Shown here: one piece after another, positions 21,632-32,416 of the stretch | Numbering within the stretch: the first letter of the stretch is position 1 | Layout of the letters: the number at the start of each line of letters is the position of its first letter | From: Welwitschia mirabilis | Lineage: Eukaryota > Gnetophyta > Gnetopsida > Welwitschiales | Length of the DNA: 36,141 nt | Direction of reading: 5' to 3' | Assembly: GCA_051453625.1 (NCBI GenBank) | Contig: JBOZIK010000001.1 | Location: 12,771,776 to 12,807,916, forward strand | Position numbers and translations under genes: made by a program | Notes under the pieces: generated by a model | Seen by the model: the letters and a program-made list of their open reading frames with translations, nothing else | The model's database searches: none | Told to the model about the DNA's origin: nothing

Positions 21632-22738
21632 TCACCCAATCTTAAGACATTCACACATCCATGAACTTCAGTTTGAAGGGAGATGGTTTATTTTTTTAAT
21701 GTTTTTCTTAATGATGAAGAGGTCTTAGATTTTTTAAGGGTGTTCTTTTCTATCTTTTATCTTATGACTTCGCCATTGTCTTTTAGAGAGTTTGGTCATG
21801 TGAAATATTTTCATTTGTAGAAAAAAACTAAAAATAAAAAAAAAAATAAAATAAGATCATGATGTTTTATATTTGATAGCTAAAAAACATAGTCACTATG
21901 ATGTCCTCTTATAAGTACACTAGGGCAAATTTTCCTAAGAGGGGCCTTTGGTATTGTAATATGGTAGCTGTGCGAACTCCACTAGGGGTTTAGTTCATCA
22001 TGCTTCATGAGTCCTTCTCTAACTGTGGTTGCACTACTTTCATCATGAATATTTAAATAATAAAATAGTAAAACTTGGAGTCTATAAGACTAGTGATGTT
22101 CTTGGTATAATCAAAGGCATTACTTGTTTCCTAGACTCTTAATCTTTCCACATAATCATTTTATTTCTAAGGATTCAGGTGTTTATTTTGAGATGTAGGC
22201 AAGTGAGTTCATTTTTGAACAGCTCATTGATCTTATCACTTATTGTTTAAAACATTTAATTTTTGGCATCATCATAATCACTACCTTATCAAACGAAATT
22301 TTTTATACATCAAGTCATGCATTTTAAAACTAAGTGATGTTATGATTTCTTTCATGGAAGTCTTCTAGATTAAAATTTAGGGTAGGTAGGCTATCTTCTT
22401 TATGTTGCTTTATGTCCATTCTTTTGGTCTTCTTTCATGATTTAGTTAGTTGTTTCAAACTCATTTCCATATTTTATTATCATTTTAGAACCTTAACATT
22501 TAATGGCTTTCTTGTCTAGTTTTCAATAAAGAGTTGATTTCTTGCTTAGATGAGTTTCCTTAACAATTTTATGATGTTTCGTTTTAGTCTTTTAAAGTTT
22601 TAAACATTACTCTTAATCATTCTATGATGGCACATTTATTGGGTATTCATGGATCTGCTTTATCCTAATTAGTACATTTTTACTAACTCCTTTTCCCATG
22701 ATTTTTAGAATATTTCATACATATCTATTTTTCAAATT
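21632..22738 (+). repeat. Gypsy 3' non-coding region, copy 2
   Basis: Homologous to 20391-21531, in the same orientation and with the same order of blocks, including the A-rich block at about 21822-21850. It continues into about 370 bases of unique AT-rich sequence and then the polypurine tract of the 3' LTR. Confidence 0.8.
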
Positions 22739-23114
22739 TGACATTTTCATACTTAGGTTTACACTTAATTTAGAGAATTTTCCAAATTTAAAAACATCCA
22801 TCGTAAACCTTCTCACTTCCATCTACTTTCTTTATAAACTAATATAGAACATATTATTTTTCTTAGGAGAGAGGAGGAATTAGGATTCATTTTCATGGTT
22901 CATTTTCATAAATTTTCAAGTTATTTTAGAGCTTTCATAAGACATAATTTTGAAATTTTCACTTCATACATATGATGCGTTACATTGTATTTTGATATGT
23001 TATGTTTTATAGATTATTTATGAGCCTATTTTATAATTTCACATTGATTTTTTAAGATAATTTGGCTTGTAATTGTAGTTGTTTATCTGGTTTTTATTAG
23101 GGACTGACAACGGC

Positions 23115-23128
23115 TAAGTGGGAGGCTA
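23115..23128 (+). other. Polypurine tract of gypsy element
   Basis: TAAGTGGGAGGCTA ends directly before the TG of the 3' LTR. It serves as the plus-strand primer in reverse transcription. Confidence 0.65.
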
Positions 23129-23669
23129 TGATGTAATGTCAAATTGTATATATTTGATGGGGTGTTATAAACTATTTTGCAGGATATTTATATAGGGTTA
23201 GATGCAATTCTGAGAATTATAGAGAATGGATGGAAGGTCTCAGAAATGTGAAATTCTTATCATGATTAGAGGTATTTAAAGTACATTTTGATACACATAG
23301 ATTTGAAGGGAGATTACTGATGAAAAAGACTAGCTTCTCCTAAGCTAGAAGGACAAAGAATATGGTCATCCCCTCTATCATCCCGACACTGTAGATGCCA
23401 CATTGGATGCTGAAATGGACTGTAGCTAACATCGCTGAGTCATCTATTATAAAGGGCCGTTATCCCCATGATTATTACCATGACATCTAGAATGATGATT
23501 GTAATGTTTGATCTATCATTCACTTGGTCATCCTCATGATAGCTAGGATGCCACTTGTAACTACTAACTGACCTTTATCCATTTCATCTATTTCATTTCT
23601 ATAATTGAGTGCATTTGTAGTGTCTTTTATGCATCTATTTTACTTTGTAACCCTATAAAGAAGACCCTT
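23129..23669 (+). repeat. 3' LTR of gypsy element, truncated
   Basis: It starts TGATGTAATGTC and matches the first half of 11227-12349 as far as CCTATAAAGAAGACCC. After that the two sequences part, and an LTR in the other direction begins. It keeps decayed copies of the hairpin motif (around 23360, 23460 and 23520). The missing half (about 560 bp) is not elsewhere in the window. Confidence 0.85.
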
Positions 23670-24942
23670 AAAGTACATATCACTCCTAGAAGGGGGTGAA
23701 TAGGTCATAATAAAATATTTGTCCACCTTGAAGACCTATAAATAAAAAGTAAATACACCACCAAAAAATCATAGAATGTTTTTAATGATGGATAGTCACC
23801 ACCTTCAGCTCTTAAACACCATGTCTCTAACTAGTATAGATTAACCTTAAAGGTTGATTTTCAGACTCACCAAAAACCTATACAATCACCAATGGATTTT
23901 AGAGATAATCCACAATGACATAAGAATGGATTTAAGCAAGGTGCACAAATGCACAGTTATGATCCATAGGTATGAAATGCAAAGCAACCTATTGATAAGC
24001 TAGATATGAAGAAGAGAGAAAATCCAAGAGAAATCTGATCTCATAATATTTCAAGTACAGTGCATACAGAACTTGTAACAATGATAGATGTATTGTTTCT
24101 ATTAACAAAAGCAATTACCGTCACTATTGAGAAGAAAGTACTAAAATAGAGCAACTAAAAAATAGTCATTCAAAGAGCAAAAGTAGATCATTGGAAACTG
24201 GTTTTGCCTTTTTTAGATAAACTGTGAAAGTACAATGGTTATATTTAGAACATGTTACATCAACCTCATCAGAACTTAAATCATCTTATTTTTCAGTTGC
24301 CCTTACCATTTTATTAGGTCATCCTTTCTTGATTCAGATTTGATAGTCTACTACTTAGGTTTCCATTCCAAAAATGTTAGGTTGCCCTTGCCAAATTCAA
24401 TTTTGATAGTGCTACTTTAGAACATTTGGTCACCCTTCCATAGATAGGGGATTGACCTTATTACAGTCACCCTTACTTGAAATGTTGGTCAACCTCTTTA
24501 GGGTTGTTTCTTATTTGGGTAGTAAGTGGTCACTGTTACTCATATCTTTGGTTACCTTCACTATTAGTGGGCTGAAACTAGTTAAATGCAGTTCAATTGA
24601 CCTTGACTAGATTATCAGTTACCCTCTGTTGTCTCAGTCTACAACCGGTTTAACAGTTAGTTATCCCACATGATATACATAGTCACCTATGCTGGAACTG
24701 GTCTTAATCTAATTAGCAATTTGGTTACCCCAACATGGAATCACAGTCACTCAATCCTAAAGCAGTTTAACCTTACTAATAGTCTAGTTACCCGATCACT
24801 CATATGTTACTTTAGTGTATATTCAAATAATAGGTCAGTCACCCAGATATTTTTAGAGATCACTCGGTGTTGGAAAATATCTGCAAATAACTAATTCCAC
24901 AAAAACTCATTTATTGATCAATAATAATATGTTCTTTTAACA
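23670..24942 (-). repeat. Copia LTR on the minus strand, GGTGACC-motif family
   Basis: Read on the minus strand, it begins TGTTAAAAGAAC after a polypurine tract and ends near the block CCTATTCACCCCCTTCTAGG. That block is the same LTR-end signature as CCTATTCAACCCCCTTT in LTR-B of the plus-strand family. Between about 24300 and 24860 it has at least ten copies of GGTCACC/GTTACCC (minus strand GGTGACC). The plus-strand frame 24670-24894 lies in this array and is not a gene. It interrupts or truncates the gypsy 3' LTR. Confidence 0.75.
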
Positions 24943-24957
24943 AAATCCCCCTTTGTC
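24943..24957 (-). other. Polypurine tract of minus-strand copia element
   Basis: On the minus strand this reads GACAAAGGGGGATTT, directly before the LTR start. It is preceded by TCAATCAATGACAAAG, a common context of copia polypurine tracts in plants. Confidence 0.75.
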
Positions 24958-25026
24958 ATTGATTGAGGAAAAACAATACTTTAAAATGTGTGCTCCCCTT
25001 TAATTAAATAAATTGGCAACCAAGTT
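24958..25026 (-). other. 3' non-coding part of minus-strand copia element
   Basis: A short stretch between the minus-strand polypurine tract and the target site of the compound copia insertion. Its continuation should be 35842 onward, beyond that insertion. Confidence 0.5.
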
Positions 25027-25031
25027 AAATT
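25027..25031. repeat. Target-site duplication AAATT, left copy
   Basis: AAATT lies directly before LTR-A and is repeated at 35837-35841 directly after LTR-C. Copia integrases make 5-bp duplications. Confidence 0.75.
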
Positions 25032-25429
25032 TGTTAAGATTATGTTTTGCTAATTGATATCAAACTAATGTTTTCTATGTAGCAAATTTTGTTATCTTGT
25101 GCAAAATATATTAGTCACTTGTAGATTTAAAAATGAAGCCAAAACCATCAAATTCTGATCACTAGAAATCTGTCAAGTTCATTTACCCTTTTGAGGGATG
25201 ACTAAACTTTTAAGAGGTCGATCGCACCTGGAATAGACACTTAGAAATTGAACTAAATTTAGAGGAGTCAATTGGGTTTCTGATGGGGTATACTAGAGCT
25301 TTATGGAGTCAACCAGATTTATGGACCTAGTAATAATATCCCTTAACTAAATGATAAGAAGTCGACTAGACCTATGATGATGTCGACCAGATCTGTGAAC
25401 CTGAGAACAATACTCCTGAATTGAGTGTT
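25032..25429 (+). repeat. LTR-A of the compound copia element (partial)
   Basis: It starts TGTTAAGATTATGTTTTGC and follows LTR-B and LTR-C block by block (TAGCAAATTTTGT, TTAGTCACTTG, the GTCGACC array) up to GAGTGTT, where 100 N replace the rest. About 1.1 kb of LTR should be missing. Confidence 0.85.
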
Positions 25430-25529
25430 NNNNNNNNNNNNNNNNNNNNNNNNNNNNNNNNNNNNNNNNNNNNNNNNNNNNNNNNNNNNNNNNNNNNNNN
25501 NNNNNNNNNNNNNNNNNNNNNNNNNNNNN
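25430..25529. other. Assembly gap hiding LTR-A 3' part, gag, protease and integrase N-terminus
   Basis: 100 N between mid-LTR and the integrase C-terminal half. From the layout of the family, several kilobases could be hidden, so the absence of gag here is not proof of loss. Confidence 0.85.
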
Positions 25530-26070
25530 AATTTTCAGCCCTAAAAATACCACAACAAAATTGTATAGCTAAAAGAAAGAATAGATTCCTCCAAGAAATG
25601 GCACAAACTATGCTAAATGATAAGGAGGTCCCTAAATATTTTTTGATTGAGGGAGTTATCATAGTATGCTATATTATTAATAGAGCATATCTTAGGCCTA
25701 GTACAAATAAAGTGTCATATGAGTTATGGAAAGAAAAGCAATGTAATATATCATATTTTAAAGTCTTCACAAGTAAATGCTATGTGATAAAAGATAGAGA
25801 ACACTTAAGCAAATTTGAGTTTAAAGCAGATAAAGTATCTTTTTGGATTACTTAACTATAAGTAGAGCTATCATACTTTCAATAAGAGAATTTTAATAGG
25901 AGAAGAGTCAATAAACATGAAAATTAATAATATTGACATGAGACTAAACTACATAGACAAAGCAAAAGTCATAACTAAAAGTATTCCCACGACCAGTGAA
26001 GATACTATTGAAAGTAATGAAGTTACAGTAAAAGAAGGCACACTGCGATCCTTTATAATATGTTATTAAA
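25530..26070 (+). pseudogene. Copia integrase, C-terminal half (broken)
   Basis: The translation shows SALKIPQQNCIAKRKNRFLQ, then EMAQTMLND, PKYFLIEGV, CYIINRAYLRP, SYELWKEKQ and ISYFKVFTSKCYVI. This is the classical copia integrase core end and the GKGY-side region. In the block usually written PQQNGVVERKNR, the Gly is Cys and the catalytic Glu is Lys (codon 25571-25573), so the third member of the DDE triad is lost. The frame stops at 25853-25855 and continues in decayed form. Confidence 0.9.
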
Positions 26071-26184
26071 GAAGTTAATTCAAAAATAAATATAAAAGCA
26101 TATATGAAAAATTTATATGCTTACATTTGTTATGTTTTAAAAATAGAACTCAAGAAATTTGAAGAAGCCAAAGTTCATGGGAAA

Positions 26185-26960
26185 TAAATAATGGCAATGC
26201 AAGATGAGTTACAATAGTTCAAGAGTAATAATGTTTAAAAGCTAGTAGAAAGACCAAAGGATAAAAGTATCATTGGAACTAAGTGAATTTTAAAAAAAGA
26301 ATGTAATGAAGAAAACAATGTCATTAAAAATAAGGTAAAATTAGTAGCACAAGGCTATAATCAAATATAAGGCATTAATGTATGGAATACTTTTGCTTCT
26401 ACTCCAAGGATAGATAGCACTAAAATGTCTTTGTCTTTTTCAGCTTTTAAAAATTTTTAAAGTTTATTAAATGGATGTGAAAGTGCTTTAAATGGTACTT
26501 TAAATGAATAAATCTATGTAAAGCCACCACAAGATTTTATTGATCCTCATAAACTAATCATGTATATAGACTTAAGAAAGCTTTGTATAGATTAAAACAA
26601 GCTCTAAAGCATGATATGAAAAGCTAATCACTTTTTTAAATAAAAATGGATATGTTCGTAAACTAGAGATAAAACCTTATTTGTAAATAACCTGAAAAAG
26701 GATTTCATTATTATACAAATTTATGTAGATGATATTATTTTTGATGCCTTAAATGAAAAGTTATCAAAAGAATTAACAACTATTATAATAACTCATTTTG
26801 AAATGAGTATGCTTGATGAAGTAAAATTATTTTTTGGACTATATATCAAGAAATCTAAATATGGAATATTTATTTATTAATTTAAATATGCAAGAGAATT
26901 AATCAAACATTTTGAAATAGAAAATACAAAAAAACTAACACTCCTATGTTTACATCATAT
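26185..26960 (+). pseudogene. Copia reverse transcriptase (broken)
   Basis: MQDELQQF, RPKDKSIIGTK, NKVKLVAQGYNQ and a decayed MDVKSAFLNG are readable with frame changes. The catalytic block QIYVDDIIF includes YVDD at 26722-26733. It is followed by FEMSMLDEVKLFFGLYIKKS, where copia usually has FEMSMMGEL.FFLGLQI. Stops are frequent (26209-26230, 26284, 26369 and others), so the copy is old. It would copy element RNA to DNA. Confidence 0.92.
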
Positions 26961-27655
26961 AATGTAAGTTTGAATAAGAATGATAAATCAATCGATCAAA
27001 ATATTTATAGAAGTATGATTGGTAACTTATTATACTTGACTACAAGTAGACTAGATATTATGTTTAGTATTGAAGTTTTTGTAAAGTATTAATCCCAACT
27101 AAAATAATCACATCTATAAGTAGTAAAAAGAATAATTAGGTATGTAAAAGGTACATGTAATTATAGCTTATGGTATTCGATAGAGACATCTTTTAAACTT
27201 AAAGGTTTTATGATGCAAATTGGGCTGGTTGTAAAAATGATAGAAAGAGTACAAGTAGAAATTTCTTTCTATTAGATTCATATTTAGTAGAATGGATAAG
27301 TAAGAAATAAAACTCCATTTCTCTTTCTACTACAAAAATTAAATATATGGCAATAGGTAGTTGTTGCACTCATATGTTATGGATGAAATAAATACTAAAG
27401 GATTTTAATGTTAATTTTGAATAAGTTCCTATTTTCTGTGATAACACGAGTGCTATAAATAAATCAAAAAATACTATTTAGCACTTAAGAATCAAACATA
27501 TTGATCTAAGATATCATTTTCTATGAGATCAAGATGAAAAAGGATATATCTCCATAAACTTTATGAGTACAAACCAATAACTAGCAAATATTTTTACTAA
27601 ATCCCTAAATTTTAATACTTTTCTTCATATCAAAAATGAACCAGGGGCTAACTTA
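26961..27655 (+). pseudogene. Copia RNase H (broken)
   Basis: Readable blocks are YRSMIGNLLYLTTSRLDIMF (27006-27065), VKRIIRYVKGTCNYSLWY, a frameshifted DANWAGCKNDRKSTS, ISLSTTKIKYMAIGSCC, PIFCDNTSAIN, KHIDLRYHFL and NQ.LANIFTKSLN. This is the full order of a copia RNase H, ending near KNEPGANLP. Stops and one shift at about 27210 break it. Confidence 0.9.
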
Positions 27656-28288
27656 CCTGATTTTAGAATGGTTGACTAGATCCTTTATTCAATCAACTGA
27701 ATGTGGTTAGTTGACTATATTAAAAACCTAGTTGCTAGAGCCCTCTTAATCCTGTAGATCCTTTAGTGAAAGCTGATAGTATAGAATGGAAGTTTCTTTT
27801 GTATTCCCTACTTTTATCTTTTTATTCTAATTATTTATTTATCTTTTACTTATGAACTTTTGTTTTCTCTTTTGTCATTAATGTCAAAAAGGAAAGGAAT
27901 TAGTTATTTATGCCTTTAAATGAAATTAGTTTTTTATGCCTTTAAATGTGTTCATGCTTTTAGATGTATTAACATGCACTTTGTTTTTATGTTTTAAATT
28001 TTTCTAAATTGATATCTCAAATCCTTCTATGCTTATACAAATCATATGTGCTTAATATTTTTTTTAAATGATAAATTTTAAAGTTTAAATTATGCTTTTC
28101 ATAAAATTTATATTCTTAATCCTCTAAATGTGCATCTTAAAATTGTTTCATTTTAAGCACAAAATTTGACTTCAAAAGATGTAATATTTTATAAAAGAAT
28201 AATAGGCATTTTTTAACAGGAAATTTTTCTAAATCCTAAATATTTTTATAACTAAGTGTTATTTTCCATTAATGTCAAAGGGAAAAAT
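27656..28288 (+). other. 3' non-coding region of left copia half, without env-like ORF
   Basis: After RNase H come only about 190 bases with GTTGACTAGATC-type motifs. Then from about 27845 follows a region also present at 33735-34330 (shared: TTTGTCATTAATGTCAAAA, AACATGCACTT, GATATCTCAAATCCTT, TGCTTTTCATAAAATTTAT). Two purine tracts are seen: CAAAAAGGAAAGGAA (27885-27899) and CAAAGGGAAAAAT (28276-28288) directly before LTR-B. An env-like ORF, present in the right half at this place, is missing. Confidence 0.75.
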
Positions 28289-29859
28289 TGTTAGATTATT
28301 TTTTACCAATTAGTATTAAACTAATGTTTTTTGTGTAGCAAATTTTGTGTATCTTATGCAAAATATGTTAATCACTTACATGTTTAAAGATAAAGCCAAA
28401 ACCATTAAATTCTGAGTATTAAAAACCTATCAAATTCATTTACGCTCTTGAGGAATCAACTAGACTTTTAAGGAGTTGACTACACCTGAACTAGACACTC
28501 TGGAATTGAACTGAATTCAAAGGGGTCAATCAGATTTCTAATAGGATTAACTGAACCTATAACCTTGAGAGCTAGTATCCTTAAACTGAATGGCAAGGAG
28601 TTAATCAAACATTTATGGAATCTACTGGATCTGTGAACCTAATAATAGTACCCCTAGACTAAATGATAAGGGGTTAACTAAATCTATGATGGGGTTGATC
28701 AAATCTATAAACCTATGAATAGTACTCTTGAGCTAATTGTTAAGGGTACTGGATCATTGAAGGGGTCAACTGGACCTGAGTACTATGTAGCTAATACTCC
28801 TGAGCCAATTATCATAGGGTTGACCAGAAACCTAAAGGGGTTGATCGGACTTGATGCAGGAAATTAGAAAGATTTTTATCAAGACTAGCGGGTGACCGAA
28901 CATAATGGTGAATGACCGGAGTAGGGTTGAATAGACCTTGAGGGGTCGACCAAACATGGAGCTGTAAGAAGCTAGGGTGACCGAAAATTTTACTTGGGTA
29001 ATCAGTGTAAGTCATGGCACCAGATAGGATCGACCAGACTTTTGAGGGGTCGACCAGCCAAAACAAAACTAAAATTTTCTATCCGTTTTGTATTCATTAT
29101 GTATCTGTTAGATAGTTATTTTTTAGCCATTTATAGCTATTGGAAATGCATTTTAAAATTAAATAAATCCTAAAAGTCTTTCAATATAAATAGCTAAGAG
29201 ATAGATGACTAAAGAACCTTTTTGAACTCATGAAAAAGTACTAAAATCTTATGATATTCATTATTGAATCTTGACATTTGTACTTTTGACTAAGGAAGAT
29301 CTATCATTTATATTATCTATACATTCAAGATCAGATCTAATGCTTATCTGTTGTACATCTATAGGAGAAGAGCTTTATCAAATCTACTGTATTAAGAATG
29401 AATGATATCTGTACATCTTGACATCATTGCATCACTATTTTACATTGTAAAAGGTTGAGACTTAGCCTGCAAAAGTCGATTCAAAGGTTAATACTAAGCC
29501 TGAAAAAGTATATTCAAAGGTTGAGACTAAGCCTAGAAAAGTCCATTTATAAAGGTTACAGTAAACCTAGAATACCTATTGGAGTAAAAAAGATCTGGAT
29601 TAAGTTTGCTGATAAGCTAATCATTAAGAGTGGAGTAGGGGATTTTCTAAACCACTATAAATTCTATGTACATCTATTTGGTATTTTGTACTTTCAGTGA
29701 GTTCATTTATTTAAATACTATTAGATGTTATTTACATACATGTTTTCAATTAGTGAATTATTTTGTGCAAGCTTTTGATACATCATTAGTTCATTTAGTT
29801 ATTTTGTTTAAATTTTTAAAGAACCTATTCAACCCCCTTTAGGGTTCTTGATTCTATCA
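28289..29859 (+). repeat. LTR-B, internal LTR shared by both copia halves
   Basis: It starts TGTTAGATTATTTTTT and ends GATTCTATCA, about 1571 bp. A polypurine tract stands on its left and a primer-binding site on its right, so it serves as 3' LTR for the left half and 5' LTR for the right half. No AAATT duplication flanks it. It carries the GTCGACC array (about 28450-29060) and a TATA box. The frames 28812-29066 (minus) and 29455-29700 (plus) lie in these repeats and are not genes. Confidence 0.88.
29185..29192 (+). promoter_or_regulatory. TATA box in LTR-B
   Basis: TATAAATA with the context AATATAAATAGCYAAGAGATAG, identical in LTR-C (35170-35177). Likely core promoter of the copia transcript. 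Confidence 0.6.
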
Positions 29860-29861
29860 AT

Positions 29862-29875
29862 TGGTATCAGAGATA
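29862..29875 (+). other. Primer-binding site, initiator tRNA-Met
   Basis: TGGTATCAGAGATA starts two bases after LTR-B. Plant copia elements use TGGTATCAGAGC; the last bases are changed here. Confidence 0.85.
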
Positions 29876-29924
29876 AGTTAAGTCTCTTTTAGATTTTAAC
29901 AAATCTAGACTTTGGAACCCTACA

Positions 29925-30900
29925 ATGAGTAATCCATATGATGGTTTTTCCATTTGTTGTCCACCCATGTTTGACTAGTTAAACTATGCTTATTGGAAAG
30001 CCAGAATGAGAATTTTTCTTATATCTTTAGATTCTGATATAGAAGAAGCTATTTATAAGGGTTATTCTATGCCTATGTCATTGAAAATAGATTTCAACAT
30101 TAATACCACCTTAGTTGCTAAAACCTGAGATCAATGGACCACCACTGATAAAATAAAAGTCACCACATATTCTCTTGCTCTTAATGCAATATTTTGACAG
30201 TTTGTATAGATGATTTTAAGCGTATAATGAATTGTAATCATGCTAAAGAGGCTTGGAACATTCTGGAAGTAGCACATGAAAGAATCTCAATTGTAAAGCA
30301 AGTAAAACTTCAAATGATTATTTATAAATTTAAAGACATCCATACGAATGAAGAGGAGACTTTGTAGAAGTTCTTTGTGATACTTACTAATGTTGTAAAC
30401 TCTATAACAATCCTCGGAGAATGCTTGAATGAAGAAAAGGTTGTTAGAAGATATTGAGATCTCCAATAAAGAGATTTCAACCAAAGGTTACAAACATCAA
30501 AGAGAAAAAAAACATAAATACAATAGCAATGGAAGAGATACAAGGTGATTTACAAACCTATGAACTTAAATTTGTTAAAGATAAGAAGAAAGATATTACC
30601 TTGAAATGTGTATAGGAAGAATATAGGTCTAAAAGATCAGATAAGAACTTAGATAATGATGAAGTAGTTCTCCTAGCTAGAAGATTCAAGAAGTTTCTAC
30701 ATAAAAATAAAAAGGAAGGTAAGTTAAGTAAAAACTCAAAAATAAGTCATTTGAAATACAGAAAGAAGCAAGAAAAAGGTAAAGAAATCCAATGCTACTC
30801 ATACAAAGGATTTGGTCATATGGAAAATGAGTGCCTCAGCACAAAAAGAGACAATAGGAAAAATAAGAAATTCCTCTTTTATTACAACATGGAACAATAA
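29925..30900 (+). pseudogene. Copia gag of right half (broken)
   Basis: ATG at 29925 begins MSNPYDGFSICCPPMF, then after a stop LNYAYWKARMRIFL, the normal N-terminal YWKVRMR block of copia gag. Further pieces are ERISIVKQVKLQMIIYKF and EEETL.KFF (UBN2-type gag domain, 30280-30375), and LNEEKVVRRY (30427-30456). A zinc knuckle CYSYKGFGHMENEC lies at 30793-30834, with the second Cys changed to Tyr (CX2C lost). Many stops and shifts. The product would have been the particle protein. Confidence 0.85.
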
Positions 30901-31930
30901 GGATGATTATGATAACAACTATTTAGGTTAAAGGTCAGACAAAGATAGAAGATTATCTTTCATAGAAATTATGCCTTCTCTCAAAAACTTACCTAGCACG
31001 TCAATGCCTAATGACTTGGATATAGTCGATGAAGAAGAGAATGAGTTAGAGGATAAATTTTAGGAGCTATATGATGAATATGAAAAGTTAGCTAAAAGAT
31101 AAATGATCTGAACAAAGTAGTAAAGCCTCTAACTAAAGACAAGGAGAAAATGTAAATGAAGTACAATGTGCTAAAATCTAACAAAACCAATCTATTATCA
31201 CAGATCAAAGATCTATCTTTCTTTGTAAATAAATTTTCTGGTTGTTCTTCTAAGTTAGAACAAATGCTTGGAGTAAGAAAAACCTATTGGAGACAAATTA
31301 GGTATCAGATTTATTTCACAAAATCCATAAGAATAAGTAAATAGATAATGTAAGTATACTTCTAAATTTTCATGTAATTTTTATGGTAAAATTAATCATT
31401 TAAAGTTATTTTGAAATATTAGAAAGTTAATGCTTTTCTCAAATTTTGTAAATTCTTTACTATTTAAATTCATTCTCAAAAGAAGTGTACCACATAAGTT
31501 TAACAAGACTAAGTAGGTAAGAGCCAGCAATCTCAAAAGTTTTCTCACATAAATAACTCTCAAAGGATCAAGTACAAATAGTTAGTACCTAGACAATGGA
31601 TGCTCAAGATAGATGATGTAAAAAAGATAAAACCTTTAACACCTAAGAAGTATTAATGGGGAAGATGTCATTTTTGGAAAGAATAAAAAGGTTAAAATAG
31701 AAGGTACAGGATGCATCAAGGAAAGTAAGTTACTTAAACTTAATGATGTGTTATATGTTAATGGTTTGAAACATAACTTATTGAGTATTAGTCAATTGTG
31801 TAACAAATGTCATAAAATAATATTTGAAAAATCAAAATGTAAAAATAAATATTATTATTCTTATTGCAAATCAAGTAGATAATATTTATAGAATATATAC
31901 TTGTTTGAATGATCAGTTAAAGTATATGAA
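30901..31930 (+). pseudogene. Copia protease and pre-integrase segment (broken)
   Basis: LDNGCSR at 31590-31610 corresponds to LDSGCSRHM, the aspartic protease active site, with Ser changed to Asn and a stop in place of His. Downstream in another frame LYVNGLKHNLLSISQLCNK (31751-31807) is the standard end of the protease region before integrase, and DNIYRIYTCLNDQ (31880-31917) is the pre-integrase block. Between gag and protease (30940-31340) lies a long, coiled-coil-like stretch, broken by stops. Homology ends close to 31930. Confidence 0.85.
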
Positions 31931-32060
31931 CTATAACATTGAAAATAGAAACATTCACTTAAATTTTAATGAAACTGAATGTTTTCTAAATAACTTTGAA
32001 GTACCATCCTATTTCTGTAATTTACTTATCGATTACAAGAGTGAACTAGGGGTTAAGTTA
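31931..32060 (+). other. Deletion junction: pre-integrase joined to RNase H end
   Basis: The pre-integrase block is normally followed by WHRRLGH and the integrase core. Here, about 100 bases later, the sequence GAGTGAACTAGGGGTTAAGT (32038-32057) resembles the left half just at the end of RNase H (AATGAACCAGGGGCTAACTT, 27634-27653). So integrase, RT and RNase H (about 2.5-3 kb) are deleted, with the junction somewhere within 31931-32038. There is no N gap here. Confidence 0.65.
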
Positions 32061-32416
32061 TTGTCCTCTGTTTGATTATAGGGTTGCCATATGTGGTCGG
32101 TTAACTAGTCTGAAAGCTTGATCACCCAGATCCCTTCCTATACTATAGACTCACATCTCAACGGGTTAACTAGAATCTTAACTGATTGACCGGACTTGAC
32201 AGATCACCTTATAGAAGTACTATCAGTAGACCCAATTTCTTTCTTCAAATTGCCCTATTTCACCTTATCTATAAAAGAAAGAGGCCCCATAAATCAATGT
32301 CATTGTGTTCTAGCCTTTTCTATCTTTCAGATCTAGAGGCTTTCATTCTCAATCTAGAGCTTTACTCTCAGATCTAGCATCTTTGTTTTAGTTTTCTTAC
32401 CACCTGGGTCTTATAA
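32061..32416 (+). promoter_or_regulatory. Pol-env spacer with GTCGACC-type motifs and TATA-like box
   Basis: It contains GGTCGGTTAACTAGTC, GGGTTAACTAGA and GATTGACCGGACTTG, variants of the LTR motif. A TATA-like TCTATAAAAG stands at 32269-32278, about 140 bases before the start codon of the env-like ORF, followed by a pyrimidine-rich stretch with CAG sites. It could give a separate or spliced env-like mRNA; this is inference only. Confidence 0.45.

Noticed and set aside
24670-24894. 74-codon plus-strand frame.
   Set aside because: It lies wholly in the GTCACC/GTTACC array of a minus-strand LTR.
28812-29066. 84-codon minus-strand open frame in LTR-B with repeated Trp-Ser-Thr segments.
   Set aside because: It is the antisense reading of the GTCGACC array; the apparent protein repeats follow from the DNA repeats.
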